A stretch of 22,500 nt of DNA from Anaeromyces robustus (GCA_002104895.1 MCFG01000384.1:35001-57500); one strand, 5' to 3'. Positions 1-20,167 are shown, counted from the first letter of the stretch. Numbers and translations: made by a program. The notes: generated from the sequence alone by a model not told the origin.

Positions 1-60
1 AAATTAACAGAAAAAGAACTTACTAAAGTGTTATATGTATTAAATAATATTTATAAATGA
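1..60 (+). CDS. 3' end of an unidentified gene (partial)
   Basis: Frame 1 is open from the first base and reads KLTEKELTKVLYVLNNIYK, then TGA at 58-60. The codons (gaa, ctt, act, gtg) are richer in G and C than the almost pure A/T sequence that follows, which resembles a 3' UTR or intergenic DNA. This suggests the last residues of a + strand protein whose body lies upstream. Two cautions apply. Dictyostelids use TAA for nearly all stops, so TGA is unusual. The segment could also end earlier at a GTATTA donor near position 37. The product is not recognised. Confidence 0.4.
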   Translation, partial: KLTEKELTKVLYVLNNIYK

Positions 61-711
61 TTATTGATATTTATATGTTTTATTTATATATTTTAAAATG
101 TATAAATTATGATTTTTTAAAACGAAATAAAATATAGAAAAATCTATAATTAATTAGTTTAATATTTTTTTGTAATTAGTTTTATTTATCATAATACTTT
201 AATACTTCAAATATAAATAATAAATATTATTTATTTTTGCTTAATTTTATTTATTACTTTACTTTTTTATTTATTTATTTTATTCGAAAGTAGAAAAAAT
301 AAATTATTTTTATTTTTGTTTTATTTAATTTTTTTTTTTATTTTTGAAAATCTATTAATTAATTTAACTTACAAATATATGTAAATGATTAAATAATTAA
401 ATAATAAAATATTATACATATTTTATAATGTATGAAAAAATTTAATTTATTTTTTTTGTTTTTTAAAAACTTTATTGTTTTAAAGATTAATCTTTATTTT
501 AATTTAATAAAAATTTAATTATATATTTGTATTTTGATATTTATGCTTATTTTTATAATTAAAAAAAAAAAAATAATAATAAAATTTTAAAATCTAAAAA
601 GGAAACACTGAAGATAGAGATAATTTTACTGATAATCATAGATTGAATAATACTAATTTATGTTTTAATATATAATAGTACTGTAATATAACTTTTATTG
701 AACATTTTGAA
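61..711. other. Intergenic A/T-rich DNA with a small coding-like island
   Basis: Nearly pure A/T spacer between the putative upstream gene end and the CFAP20-domain gene. The exception is about 600-675, where base composition is less skewed and one + frame stays open for about 26 codons (see findings). I see no RNA gene or mobile element. Confidence 0.6.
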
Positions 712-10028
<9,317 letters not shown>

Positions 10029-10223
10029 TGAGAGTTTCAATTTGAAATATATAAATTATTTTTTAATAATATACCAATTTTTTTTTTAAGCATTATAAAA
10101 AAAATATATAATATATATATATATATATATTTAAATATCACATGTATGTGATTAATATTATATTTTTAGAACAAATTTGTTTTTTGATAAACTTATATGA
10201 AAGTTATAAATAAAATATGTATA

Positions 10224-10255
<32 letters not shown>

Positions 10256-10588
10256 AAGAATATAAATATATTTTTAGAACAAATTTGGTTTTGATAATCT
10301 CATATGAAATTATAAACAAAATATATATATAAACTTATATATCTGTCTTTTTTTTTTTCTTTTAATTTTTTTATTATTATTATTTGCATTAACTTATTTT
10401 TATATTTATATTATTAAATGTATTTTATTATATGTATTTTATTTTTATTTTTATTTTTATTTTTATTATTTTATTTTATTTTATTGCATTTTTCTTTAAT
10501 TATAAATAATAAAATAAATCTAATTTTGTATGCGAAAATAAATATTTATGGATATATTTTAAGTATTTTGTTTAATTGATAGATCAAT
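10029..10588. other. Convergent intergenic region between the CFAP20-domain gene and chordc1
   Basis: No gene seen. It holds the 3' ends of two convergent genes. An AATAAA at 10209-10214 could serve the + strand gene. There is a small hairpin at about 10139-10154 (ATCACAT..ATGTGAT), a duplicated 63-bp element, A tracts at 10222-10258 and (TTTTTA)n at about 10437-10485. The T-rich part read on the - strand offers several AATAAA motifs for chordc1. Confidence 0.6.
10160..10330. repeat. 63-bp direct repeat, two diverged copies flanking an A tract
   Basis: Copies at about 10160-10222 and 10268-10330, offset by 108 bp. Both start ATATTTTTAGAACAAATTTG and share TTTTGATAA, then CATATGAAA/TTATATGAAA and TTATAAA. 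They differ by a few substitutions and small indels. An A-rich tract separates them. No open frame is present. Confidence 0.8.
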
Positions 10589-10775
10589 TTATCCTTGAAT
10601 TTGATTAACTGCTACATCATTAGCAACATACATTTTCTTTGAACCAACAGTACCAACAGAACCCTATTATTAATAATAAAAAATTATTTAAAATGATATT
10701 AAGATATTAAAATATATTTAAATTTAATATTTTATAAATATAAACAACGTTATAAATAATTTAAAAATATATAGT

Positions 10776-10815
<40 letters not shown>

Positions 10816-11652
10816 TGATAAAAATATATACTTCTACACCAAAGGTAGTCCATGAAACAACATGAGAGTTTGGTTCAATAGTTGGCCAACTAATACCATT
10901 AGCTTTCTTTAAGTTAATTTCAACTTTGGTAGTTAAGATTTCATATTTGGATTGTTCTGGTATAATTGGTTGGGATAAGTCAGTATGGAATTGGAAAATT
11001 CTACCGTCTTGGAATACAACATCAACTAATAACTAATATATAAAATAATTATGAAGGTTATAATTAAGAAGAATGAATTTATATATATAAATAATTAAAA
11101 AGTTATTTAAAATGAAAAAAAAAAAAAAAAAAAAATTATTATTAAACTATTAGTAAAAAACTATGTATTTACTCTTTCAGTTTCAAATTTAACAGTAGTC
11201 TTAGCTTTATCAACCTTTTTAGCAAAAATTGAAATAATAACGGAAGTTTGAGTTTGATACCAATCATGTCTACATTTGACAACTTCAGCTTGCTTTTCAC
11301 CAACCTTATATTTTTATAATTATTTATTGTAAAATAAAGATTGGTTATAATTTTTTTTATAAAATAATAAATAAATAAATAAATAAGCATTATTAATATT
11401 ATAATTATTATTAAATTATAAACATTTTATATCAAAATAAATAAATAAAATTATAATAATAATTACTGGTTTAACATCAGTAAATCTATGTTTTCCTCTT
11501 TTACAACCTGGAATCTTTAAGAATTCTTCAAATTCTAAAACCTTTCTTGAACAACATGTCCAACCTATAAAATTTTTAATATATATAGTATAATACATAG
11601 TATTACGTTAGTATTATAAATTATTATTATTTTAATTATCATTATTAATTTA

Positions 11653-11730
<78 letters not shown>

Positions 11731-13110
11731 TTAATTATCATTATCAATTTAATTATTTTTATTTTTATTATTATTTATTATTATTATTATTATTATAACT
11801 ATTATTATTATTCTTATTATAGTAATATTTATTATTATTATTCCAATTCCTTTATATTTTTATAAAAATATAATAAATGATTATATATATATATTTTTTA
11901 AAAAAAAATAAAAATGATTGCATTTCAATTATATTATTTATCATCATTTATTATTGTTCAATTTTTTTTTAACTGCTAACCTTTACTTCCTTCGTGGAAT
12001 AATGGTTCACCAGAATGGAAAATACATTCTTCTTCTCTTGAAGATTCATCGACGTATTTTTTACCACAAGATTTACGTTTACAAACAGTACCTACTGGAA
12101 TAACTGCATCTGGTGGGTCATTTAAATCTTCTTCTCTAATCTTTGGTTTTTCTTCAACTGGAACTTTAGTAGATGTTGGAACTGGTGCTGGAGCAGCTAT
12201 TGGAGCAGTATTGAAAACTTCAACATCTGGATTATGTTCAGAAACTTTACCTTTAATTTCTTCTTTAGTAGTTTCTGGAGCTGGTTTTTCATGTGGAACA
12301 TTGGAGTGTGGACCAACAGTACAACCTGGACTATTTTTTTTAATATTTACAATATTTATTATATGATTAAAAAATATATTTAAATATTTATTGTGGTTTA
12401 TTTAGTATATGATCTTTTGTATCGTTCTTCTTTAATTCTTTATACATATTAAAATATTATTATAAAAAAAATACTAATATTTAACATTATTTTTTATTTT
12501 ATAATAATTTAATAATATCTTACATTTTCATGAAATCATCAAAATCAGTAACCTTTTTATCACAACATCCCCAACTCTTTAAACCTTCATGGAATACTGG
12601 TCCTTTAAAGATAATATATGGAATTTGTAAAAAATTTTATAAAAATTGTAATTATTTTATATATTTAATAATAATTTTAAAAATTTTCAAGTATTTATTT
12701 ATATTTAATAATTAATAATAAAATATTTAAATTTTTATAATACCTTTTGGGTGATAATGACAAGCAGTGTCATTATTCTTTTTAAATAAAACCATAGTAA
12801 AAAAAAAAAAAAAAAGAGATAATAATTATAACATTAATATTTTGTTATAAAATGTATTATACTTTATTTTTTTTTAAAAAAAATTAAAGTTTTCTCTATT
12901 ATATATAATTAAAATTTATTCATAAAATAATACACATAGCATATTATTTTTGTATATTTCTTTAAAAGTATACAATTTTTGTGTATTAAAAATGAAATAA
13001 TAAAATTATATTAATATATAAATAATTTCAAATTCTTAATTTTGATAAATTACTTCAGCTGGATCATAACTTTTTCCACAACCGTTGTTAGTACAGATAT
13101 AAGTAACCAT
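10589..13110 (-). CDS. chordc1: CHORD and CS domain protein (CHORDC1/morgana type), 8 exons
   Basis: Exons on the - strand in transcript order: 13110-13054, 12777-12744, 12602-12524, 12330-11981, 11564-11467, 11304-11173, 11032-10832, 10663-10589. All introns are GT-AG with consistent phases. The CDS is 1,026 nt, 341 residues, close to the roughly 330 of animal homologues. CHORD1 spans residues 6-65, with zinc ligands C6, C11, C25, H28, C43, C44, C60, H65 and the FHEGLKSWGCC signature. An Ala/Pro/Glu-rich linker follows. CHORD2 spans residues 140-199 with C140, C145, C159, H162, C177, C178, C194, H199 and FHEGSKGWTCC. The CS domain runs about 214-305, starting CRHDWYQTQTSVIISIFAK. This family binds HSP90 through its CHORD and CS domains. 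Animal members act in ROCK/centrosome control, while plant RAR1 has only the CHORDs. A role as HSP90 co-chaperone is inferred from family. The start codon directly precedes the first zinc motif, as in homologues. Confidence 0.94.
11655..11730. repeat. (ATT)n microsatellite in a chordc1 intron
   Basis: About 25 ATT triplets inside the intron at 11565-11980, the longest intron of chordc1, with flanking ATTATC/AATTTAATT imperfect copies. It is non-coding in the gene model. Confidence 0.85.
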
Positions 13111-14010
13111 TTTTATTTTATTATAATATATATAAAAAATAGTAACTATAAATATAAATAATTTTTCTTTTACAAAAAAAAATTAATAATTTTATAAAAT
13201 ACAGTAAATTTAAAAATACAAAATTATTTAAATAAAAATAACTTTTTAAAATACAACTAAAAAAAAAAAGATATTAAAAATTAAAAAAAAAAAATTTTTT
13301 TTTTTCTTTTTTCTTCTTAAATTAAAAAAGAATTATTTTATTAATGATTAATAATCAAAAAATATTTATTTATTTTTTTATTATAATTTATTATTATTTA
13401 TTTATATAGTTTAAATATTTTTTAATAACTTTTTTTTTAAAAAAATTATTTTTGTTGATTTTTTATGTATGTTTCATTATACAATCATTTTATAAATTAT
13501 AAAAAAACATAAATATATGTAAATATTACATAAAAGTAAATCAGATTATATATTACAATATACTAATAATATATTATTCGAAATTTCTAGATAATTATTT
13601 ACCCAATCATATTATGATTAGAATGATCTTATAACTAAAAAAAAAAATAATAATAATTTTTAACATAAATCTGTTAAAAAGTAAAAATTTTTTTTTAAAA
13701 ACTTCATATATATTTTTTATAAACAATTTTTTTAAAGCTCGAAATTATTGTATAAGGAATATTTTTTCATTGATGTAATTGAAAATTTGATATTTTTACA
13801 AAACATAATATCAATTATTTTAAATTGAAATAATTAAGTTATGACTAATAATAAGAAATTAATACTTATTACTTGATTAAAAGTAAATATATAATTTATA
13901 GTTATATAAAATCTGGCTTTTTATGATGTGAATTTACAATAAGATTTAATTAATTATTGTTTTGAAAAGTTAATAATATAATAAATTTATTTTATTTTAT
14001 TTTTTATATG

Positions 14011-14131
14011 TTATACGGTAAGAAGATAATAAATATAATGATTTTTACTTTATCAAAATTATCAAAATAAAATAAAAAAATAAAAAAAGATGGAATAAAA
14101 ATCATTTTATTTACTATTTCTTACAGTATAA
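14011..14131. repeat. Imperfect inverted repeat forming a 43-bp-arm hairpin
   Basis: The left arm 14011-14054 begins TTATACGGTAAGAA and the right arm 14089-14131 ends TTCTTACAGTATAA. Inner parts share AATGATTTTTA against TAAAAATCATT. By eye about 36 Watson-Crick pairs, two G-T pairs, one bulged base and a few mismatches, with a 34-nt A-rich loop. No ORF and no clear target-site duplication. It could be a small MITE-like element or a non-coding RNA hairpin. Confidence 0.75.
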
Positions 14132-14200
14132 AAGTATTATGGATCAAAATAATAACAAAAAAAAAAAAAAAAAACATAAGATAAATTTTTTCAAGTTTAA

Positions 14201-14259
<59 letters not shown>

Positions 14260-14262
<3 letters not shown>

Positions 14263-14304
14263 CATCGTAATGAAATATCGAAATAATATTTAATTACGAT
14301 GTAT
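14260..14304. repeat. Perfect 12-bp inverted repeat with 21-nt spacer
   Basis: ATACATCGTAAT at 14260-14271 and ATTACGATGTAT at 14293-14304. Each arm contains a CG dinucleotide, rare in this DNA, so chance pairing of pure A/T sequence does not explain it. Confidence 0.75.
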
Positions 14305-15873
14305 TATTAAATAACAATATTTAAATACACTATGAACCACTTTTATAAGTTTATTATAAAATTCAAAAAATTTCTTCATAGATTATGTCCATTAATAATT
14401 TATTAATAAATGAAGATTCAAATTAGTATCCATAGAGATATCTTAAGATTTTTTTCTTTCTGTTTATTTTTAAATTATATTATCATTAATATTAAATATA
14501 AAACATTTATTTTTATAAGTAATTTTACATTAAAAAACATGAATAAAAAATATATTATTGTATATATGTGATAATTTTTTATTTTATTTTATTTGGTTTA
14601 TTAATTATTAAATATATATAATAAATCTATATTTTATATTATAATTATTTTTATTTATTTCATAACCTAAGATTATTACTTAATTGTAACTTTTTTTATT
14701 TTCATTTAGTTAATGCTATTTAATATTAAATATTTAATTTTTTATTTTCATTTATCTATTCATTAATTTATTATTAATATTATTTATTTATTTAGTTATT
14801 TATTTATTCATTTATTTAATATGTAATTTTTGTATATAATATACAAAAACTCTAATAACTAAAATAATCTTCCACAAAATCTTTTTAAAATTTAATTGAA
14901 AGCGAAGCACAAAAAATATTTTTTAATCAATATAAAATTTAATTAATTTTCAATATATTACAATATATTGTAATTTATATATTTACATTCATATATCAAA
15001 GCAAATAATTATATATAATAAAATTTTATCAAGAAATATAATTAAAATAAATGTTTAATATAATATTTATATTGATTAATATATTACATATAAATTTTAA
15101 TATATTTATTACAGATTAATATAAAATAAATGAATGATAATAAATCATAAACAAATATTTTAATGAATAAATAAATATAAAGTAAATAATTTTTATATGC
15201 CTATTCAATAAATAAATAAATATATTCATATGTAAATAAATTTAATGGTAGACATATTAAATTATAGGAATATTTTAATATAATTATTACAAATAAAATA
15301 ATATAATAAATAACCGAAGAAATCCTTTAAAACTATATTATTATTTAAAATAAAAAATAAGTTGAATCTTTAAAGAAGTAAATAATTATATAATATAAAT
15401 AAATGAATAGACATTATTATTTAAATAATTCATTAACTAATTCTTTTTTTTTTTTTTTTAAATAATTTGTTTAAATTTTAATTATTAAATAATAATATAT
15501 AAAATATATCTCTTTTGTTTATTATTATTATCTAATAATAAATAAATATTTTTTTTATATTTTAAGTTTTTATTTATTATATTTATTTAATTTAATAATA
15601 TGTAAATTATTATTATATGTAGAATATATTATTAAATATATTAAATATAATATAATATACATTGTTTATAATAAGGCTGGTGTTATTTTTTTTTTTTTTT
15701 TTTTTTTTTTTTACATTTTACTTTTCAAGGCTATATTTAAAAGAATAAAATAATAAAGAAAATTTTTATCTTTACAGTCAAAAAATTTTATATAAAAAAA
15801 AGCTATTATTAAATATTAAATAATATAAAAGTTAAAAAAAGGTACTTTAATATTAAAATTTATTAATAAAGAA

Positions 15874-15914
<41 letters not shown>

Positions 15915-16521
15915 GACCAAGAAACAATATTTTATCACAAATTTAAAATAAATTTTATCAATAACAATTGAAATTATCAAAAATTTAAATTATTAAACAA
16001 TCAAATTTTCTTCATTTTACTTTATACAATATAAATTATAAACATCTTTAAAAAAAAAAAAAAAAAAAAAAAAGAATATTGAAAAATTTTTAATCATAAA
16101 GAAAAGAAATTACTATAAATTTCATTAAATATTTATATAATAAATTATTTATTATAAAACAATTATAAATAACAAAAGAAGAAAATAGATTATCAATTAC
16201 TATCCATGTTTATTTAAACATATTAACATTTTGACCTACTGTAAAGATATTATGATAGGATTAAAATTATAATTAAATTTAAATTTATAATTTTATTTTA
16301 TTAATATTATTTTGAAAAATTACATAATTTATTTAGAATATATAAAACTTAAAACTTAAATTATAATTTATTTAATATAAATTATAATTTAATATCTTTT
16401 TATATTATATATAAGAAATATAAATTATAATTTAATGCTAATGAATAAAATTGCTTTTTTTTTTTTTTTTATTTAAAAAACATAAAAAATTTTTATATCT
16501 GTATATAATAAATAAAATAAT

Positions 16522-16533
16522 ATGAAAGTATAA
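16522..16533 (+). promoter_or_regulatory. Minimal upstream ORF overlapping the EB1 start (TAATG)
   Basis: ATG AAA GTA TAA encodes Met-Lys-Val. Its stop shares one base with the EB1 ATG at 16533. If the transcript begins upstream, ribosomes would meet this uORF first. Presence in mRNA is not shown by the sequence. Confidence 0.45.
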
Positions 16534-18441
16534 TGGGTGAATCAAGAACTGAACTTTTAACCTGGTTAAATGATTTATTACAATTAAATTATACTAAAAT
16601 TGAACAATGTGGAACTGGTATTATATATTTTATAATAATATAATATTATTATATAATTTATTATTAATTCTCGAATTAACAATAAATGAATAAATTTTTA
16701 TTTTTTTTTTATTGAAAAAAATAGGTGCTGCTCTTTGCCAAATTATGGATTCTATTTACCGTAAATATATATATATATATTTATATATATAAAAAAAAAT
16801 AAAAATATAAATAATAAATTTAAATTTTAATGAAATAAAATGTAAAATATAAAATATATAATATTTATATAGCTGGTGATGTTCCATTAAGAAGAGTTAA
16901 TTTCACTACAAATTTAGAATATGAATATGTTCAAAATTACAAAATTTTACAACAAGTTTTTGATAAACATGGTATTGAAAAGGTATATATATAATGTTTA
17001 AAATTAAATGTAAATATATTGTTATTCTATTTTTTTGTAAAAAAAAAAAAAAAAAGAAAAAAAAATTAAAATGAATTATATAAATAAAATTGAAGGCTAT
17101 TCCTGTTCAAAGATTAATGAAATGTAGATTCCAAGACAATTTGGAATTTTTACAATGGATGAAAAAATTCTGGGATACTTATTACACTGGTAATGCTTAT
17201 GATGCTGTTGCTAGAAGAAATGCCTCAGCTAAAAAGGGTGTTAAGAAGCCTTTAAGTTCAGGTATTTAAATAAAAGAATATTATTTATTATTATTATAAC
17301 TATTTATATAATTATATTTTTTTTTAATTTTCATAAAAAAAAAAAAAAAAAAAAAACTATAACAATAATAATAATATAAATTATTTTATTACAATAAAAA
17401 ACAAAATAAAAACAAAATAAATAAAAATAAAAAATAAATAAATAGTAAAACCACGTGTTGTTACTTCTAGACCAAGTACTGCCTCATCTCGTTCTACTCC
17501 AACTACTACAAGAACTACTGGTGTAAAAAGTACTACAAAATCTTCTACTTTAAAATCAAAAGCTGCTGCTAATGACAATCATGCTGCCGAACAATGGTAA
17601 AATAAATTATAAATTATAGAATAAATTATAGAATCAATTTTAATATTGCACATATAATATATATGAAATTTATAAAGTTTAAAACAATAATTGATATTTA
17701 TTTATTTATTAATTTATTAATTTACTAATTAATTAATTATATATTTCTTAATTATAATAACTATTGTTTGTGTTATAATTATCATCATTAAATTCATTAA
17801 AATAATTCAACAACAACAACAACAAAATTCAATTATATAACTCAATAATTATAAAATATAATAAATTATTAATAAAAATAAAAACTTATAACATAAAAAA
17901 AGGGCTATCAAAAAAGCTGAACTTGAAGCTGAATATCAAAATACCATGAATGAATTATCTGAAGAAATTACAGGTTTAAAAGCTACAGTTGAAGCTTTAG
18001 AAAAAGAAAGAGACTTTTACTTTGGTAAACTTAGAGATATTGAAGTTTTAATACAAAATCAAATTGAACTTGTAAGTGAACAAATAATAATAATAATAAT
18101 TTATTTATACTTTTTTTTTTTATTTTTTTATTTTATTTTTTTTTTTGAAATATAATAATAGTTTACAACTAATAATTATTTATTATTTGAATATAATTAA
18201 ATTAAATAGGCTCCAATAGAATGCCAAGAATTTATGAAAGAAATTCAAACTATATTATATAGTACTGAAGTAAGTTCATCAATTATAACATTTCTATATA
18301 ATTTATTTAAAAAATAATTAAATAATTAATATTTTATAATTTTAATATATATTTTATTATTATTGTTCAATTAATTAATAGGATGGATTCGAAATACCTG
18401 ATCAAGGTGAAGAAGAAAATCCAGAAGAAGAAATGTTTTAA
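16533..18441 (+). CDS. eb1: EB1 family microtubule plus-end-binding protein, 8 exons
   Basis: Exons 16533-16617, 16725-16760, 16873-16982, 17096-17261, 17446-17596, 17903-18071, 18210-18269, 18382-18441. All GT-AG and phase-consistent; 837 nt, 278 residues. The N-terminal calponin-homology domain (about 1-115) begins [20 protein letters not shown] and includes [17 protein letters not shown] and [15 protein letters not shown]; it contacts microtubule plus ends. A Ser/Thr/Arg/Lys-rich basic linker (about 125-175) follows. A coiled coil then leads into the EBH domain, with the hallmark [10 protein letters not shown] at 221-230, used for dimerisation and for binding SxIP-type partners. The acidic tail ends [11 protein letters not shown], keeping a terminal aromatic but not the EEY end of animal EB1, which binds CAP-Gly domains. 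Dictyostelium EB1 is known as a centrosomal, spindle and tip-tracking protein. The intron at 17597-17902 is the longest (306 nt) and holds a short (CAA)n run. Confidence 0.95.
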
Positions 18442-18472
18442 GGTTTTTTGAATACGCATTATATATAAAACG

Positions 18473-18496
18473 AATAAAACAAATACATGAAATAAA
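18473..18496 (+). terminator. Polyadenylation signals of EB1
   Basis: Two AATAAA motifs at 18473-18478 and 18491-18496, 32 to 55 bases after the EB1 stop, followed by a genomic A tract from about 18511. The arrangement fits a short 3' UTR. Confidence 0.55.
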
Positions 18497-18508
18497 TATG
18501 CACTTACT

Positions 18509-18545
<37 letters not shown>

Positions 18546-19618
18546 GATTAATATTCTAATACCAATTATTTAAATGAAATAATAATAACTCAATTATGAT
18601 AAAAAATATTATAAAATCAAAGTAAAAGAATACTTTCCAAAATATCATATTTAATCACCTTTATTTTATTATTTTAATTTTTTTTTATTTTAATATTATA
18701 TATATTATATTATTATAATACATCAACAAAAACAATAAATTTTTTTTAAAATAATAAAATTACCTAAAAGCACATATCTATATATAAAAATGATTGATAT
18801 ACCATAAAAAAAAAAAAAAGAAAAAAAAAAAATAGAAAAGAAAATCCATAAATTTATATATTGATATATATATTCCTTATAGAATAAAATAATTCAGTAT
18901 AAAAGTTTTTCTTGTTAATATTACTAATTTAATTATTAATTATATAAAGTTGTTTTAATATTTATAAATACTTTTATATGTATTTAATAAAATGAAATGA
19001 AGGAATGAAAAATGATTATATATATATATATATAGAGCAAAAACAATCGAAATTAAATTACTATTAAAAAATAAAAATAAAAATATAAAAAAAGAAAAAA
19101 GAATTAAAAAAAAAAAAAAAAAAAAAAAAGAGTAAAAATAAGCAAATGAAAGAAAAAAAAAGTAAATAAAAGTATTTATCTTCAATTATGTTTAATAAAA
19201 ATAAAAAATCAACAAATAGAAAGAAAAAAAAAAAGAAAAAAAAAAAAGAAAAAAAAAAAAAAAGGAATATGTAAGCTATAAATCAAGGGAAAAAATAATC
19301 AATCATTATTTATATATAATATTTGTATAATAAAATAATTAAATAATAATATAATAATAAATATTAAATATGAAGAAATATTATTAAATAAAAATAAATA
19401 TTATTTCAATAATAAAAATAATAATAACCTTTTATTATTAATATTATATTGTTACTATAATCTTTCCTTTGTTATATATATTATTTATACTTTATTTTTT
19501 TTTTTTTTTTTTTTTTTATTTTAATGTTTTTGTTTTTGTTTTGCTTTTTTATTTTATTTTATTTTAATGTTTTTGTTTTTTATTTTTATTTTATTTTATT
19601 TTTATGTTTTAGTTTTAT

Positions 19619-19775
19619 ATTTTATTTTATTTTATTTTATTTTATTTTATTTTATTTTATTTTATTTTATTTTATTTTATTTTATTTTATTTTATTTTAT
19701 TTTATTTTATTTTATTTTATTTTATTTTATTTTATTTTATTTTATTTTATTTTGTTTTATTTTATTTTATTTTGT
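19619..19775. repeat. (TTTTA)n pentanucleotide array
   Basis: About 30 tandem TTTTA units with a few G substitutions (TTTTG) near the end. Low-complexity non-coding DNA; open in all three + frames by composition. Confidence 0.9.
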
Positions 19776-19777
19776 TT

Positions 19778-19840
19778 TTGTATTATATTATATTATATTA
19801 TATTATATTATATTATATTATATTATATTATATTATATTT
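19778..19840. repeat. (TATTA)n pentanucleotide array
   Basis: About 12 TATTA units immediately after the TTTTA array. The two arrays differ by one base per unit and may share an origin. Confidence 0.85.
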
Positions 19841-20036
19841 TGTTATTATATTATATTATAATATTATACATTATAATATTTATTTCGTTTTATCATTTTA
19901 TATGGTATTTTATATTATATTTTTTTATTATATTATTTTATTTTATTTATATTTATTTTTTTCTTTTATATTTGCAAAATAATTATAAAATTATATTATA
20001 TATAATTTTACAATAATAATATATTAATAAATATAA

Positions 20037-20038
20037 TT

Positions 20039-20085
<47 letters not shown>

Positions 20086-20100
20086 TTCATTCATTCATTC
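20037..20100. repeat. (TTTA)n then (TTCA)n tetranucleotide array
   Basis: About 12 TTTA units passing into four TTCA units (TTCATTCATTCATTC), a clean unit conversion within one array just past the 3' end of the CLC gene. Confidence 0.85.
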
Positions 20101-20115
20101 TTAGTTATTTATTGA

Positions 20116-20167
<52 letters not shown>
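20116..20167. repeat. (ATT)n microsatellite next to the CLC stop codon
   Basis: About 17 ATT triplets ending about 12 bases beyond the CLC stop on the - strand, so it probably lies in that gene's 3' UTR. Confidence 0.85.

Larger units (their letters stand above)
13111..16532. other. 3.4-kb gene-free divergent intergenic region
   Basis: Lies between the chordc1 and EB1 starts. Very A/T-rich on both strands, with frequent stops and no convincing exon. It contains the hairpin at 14011-14131, an (ATT)n run at about 14203-14257, an inverted repeat at 14260-14304, an 18-bp palindrome at 14957-14974, a T tract at about 15688-15711, (AAT)n at about 15875-15910, and two copies of TATAAATTATAATTTAAT near 16376 and 16418. 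Promoters of both genes must be here, but I cannot assign elements. Confidence 0.65.

Noticed and set aside
11918-12715. Short + strand open frames across 11918-12103 and 12530-12715
   Set aside because: They are antisense to chordc1 exons 4 and 3, which encode clear CHORD motifs on the - strand.
14925-15077. 14-bp arms around AATCAATATAAA / TTTATATTGATT as a large hairpin
   Set aside because: The arms are almost pure A/T and about 130 bp apart; such matches are expected by chance in this composition.
17811-17826. (CAA)n run in the EB1 intron as a possible missed Gln-rich exon
   Set aside because: It is short, flanked by stops in all frames, and the exons at 17596 and 17903 join in perfect phase through TGG.
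19524-20016. Two overlapping + strand Phe/Ile/Leu/Tyr-rich open frames of about 150 codons
   Set aside because: They result from TTTTA and TATTA arrays, which contain no stop in any + frame. No non-repeat protein sequence is present.
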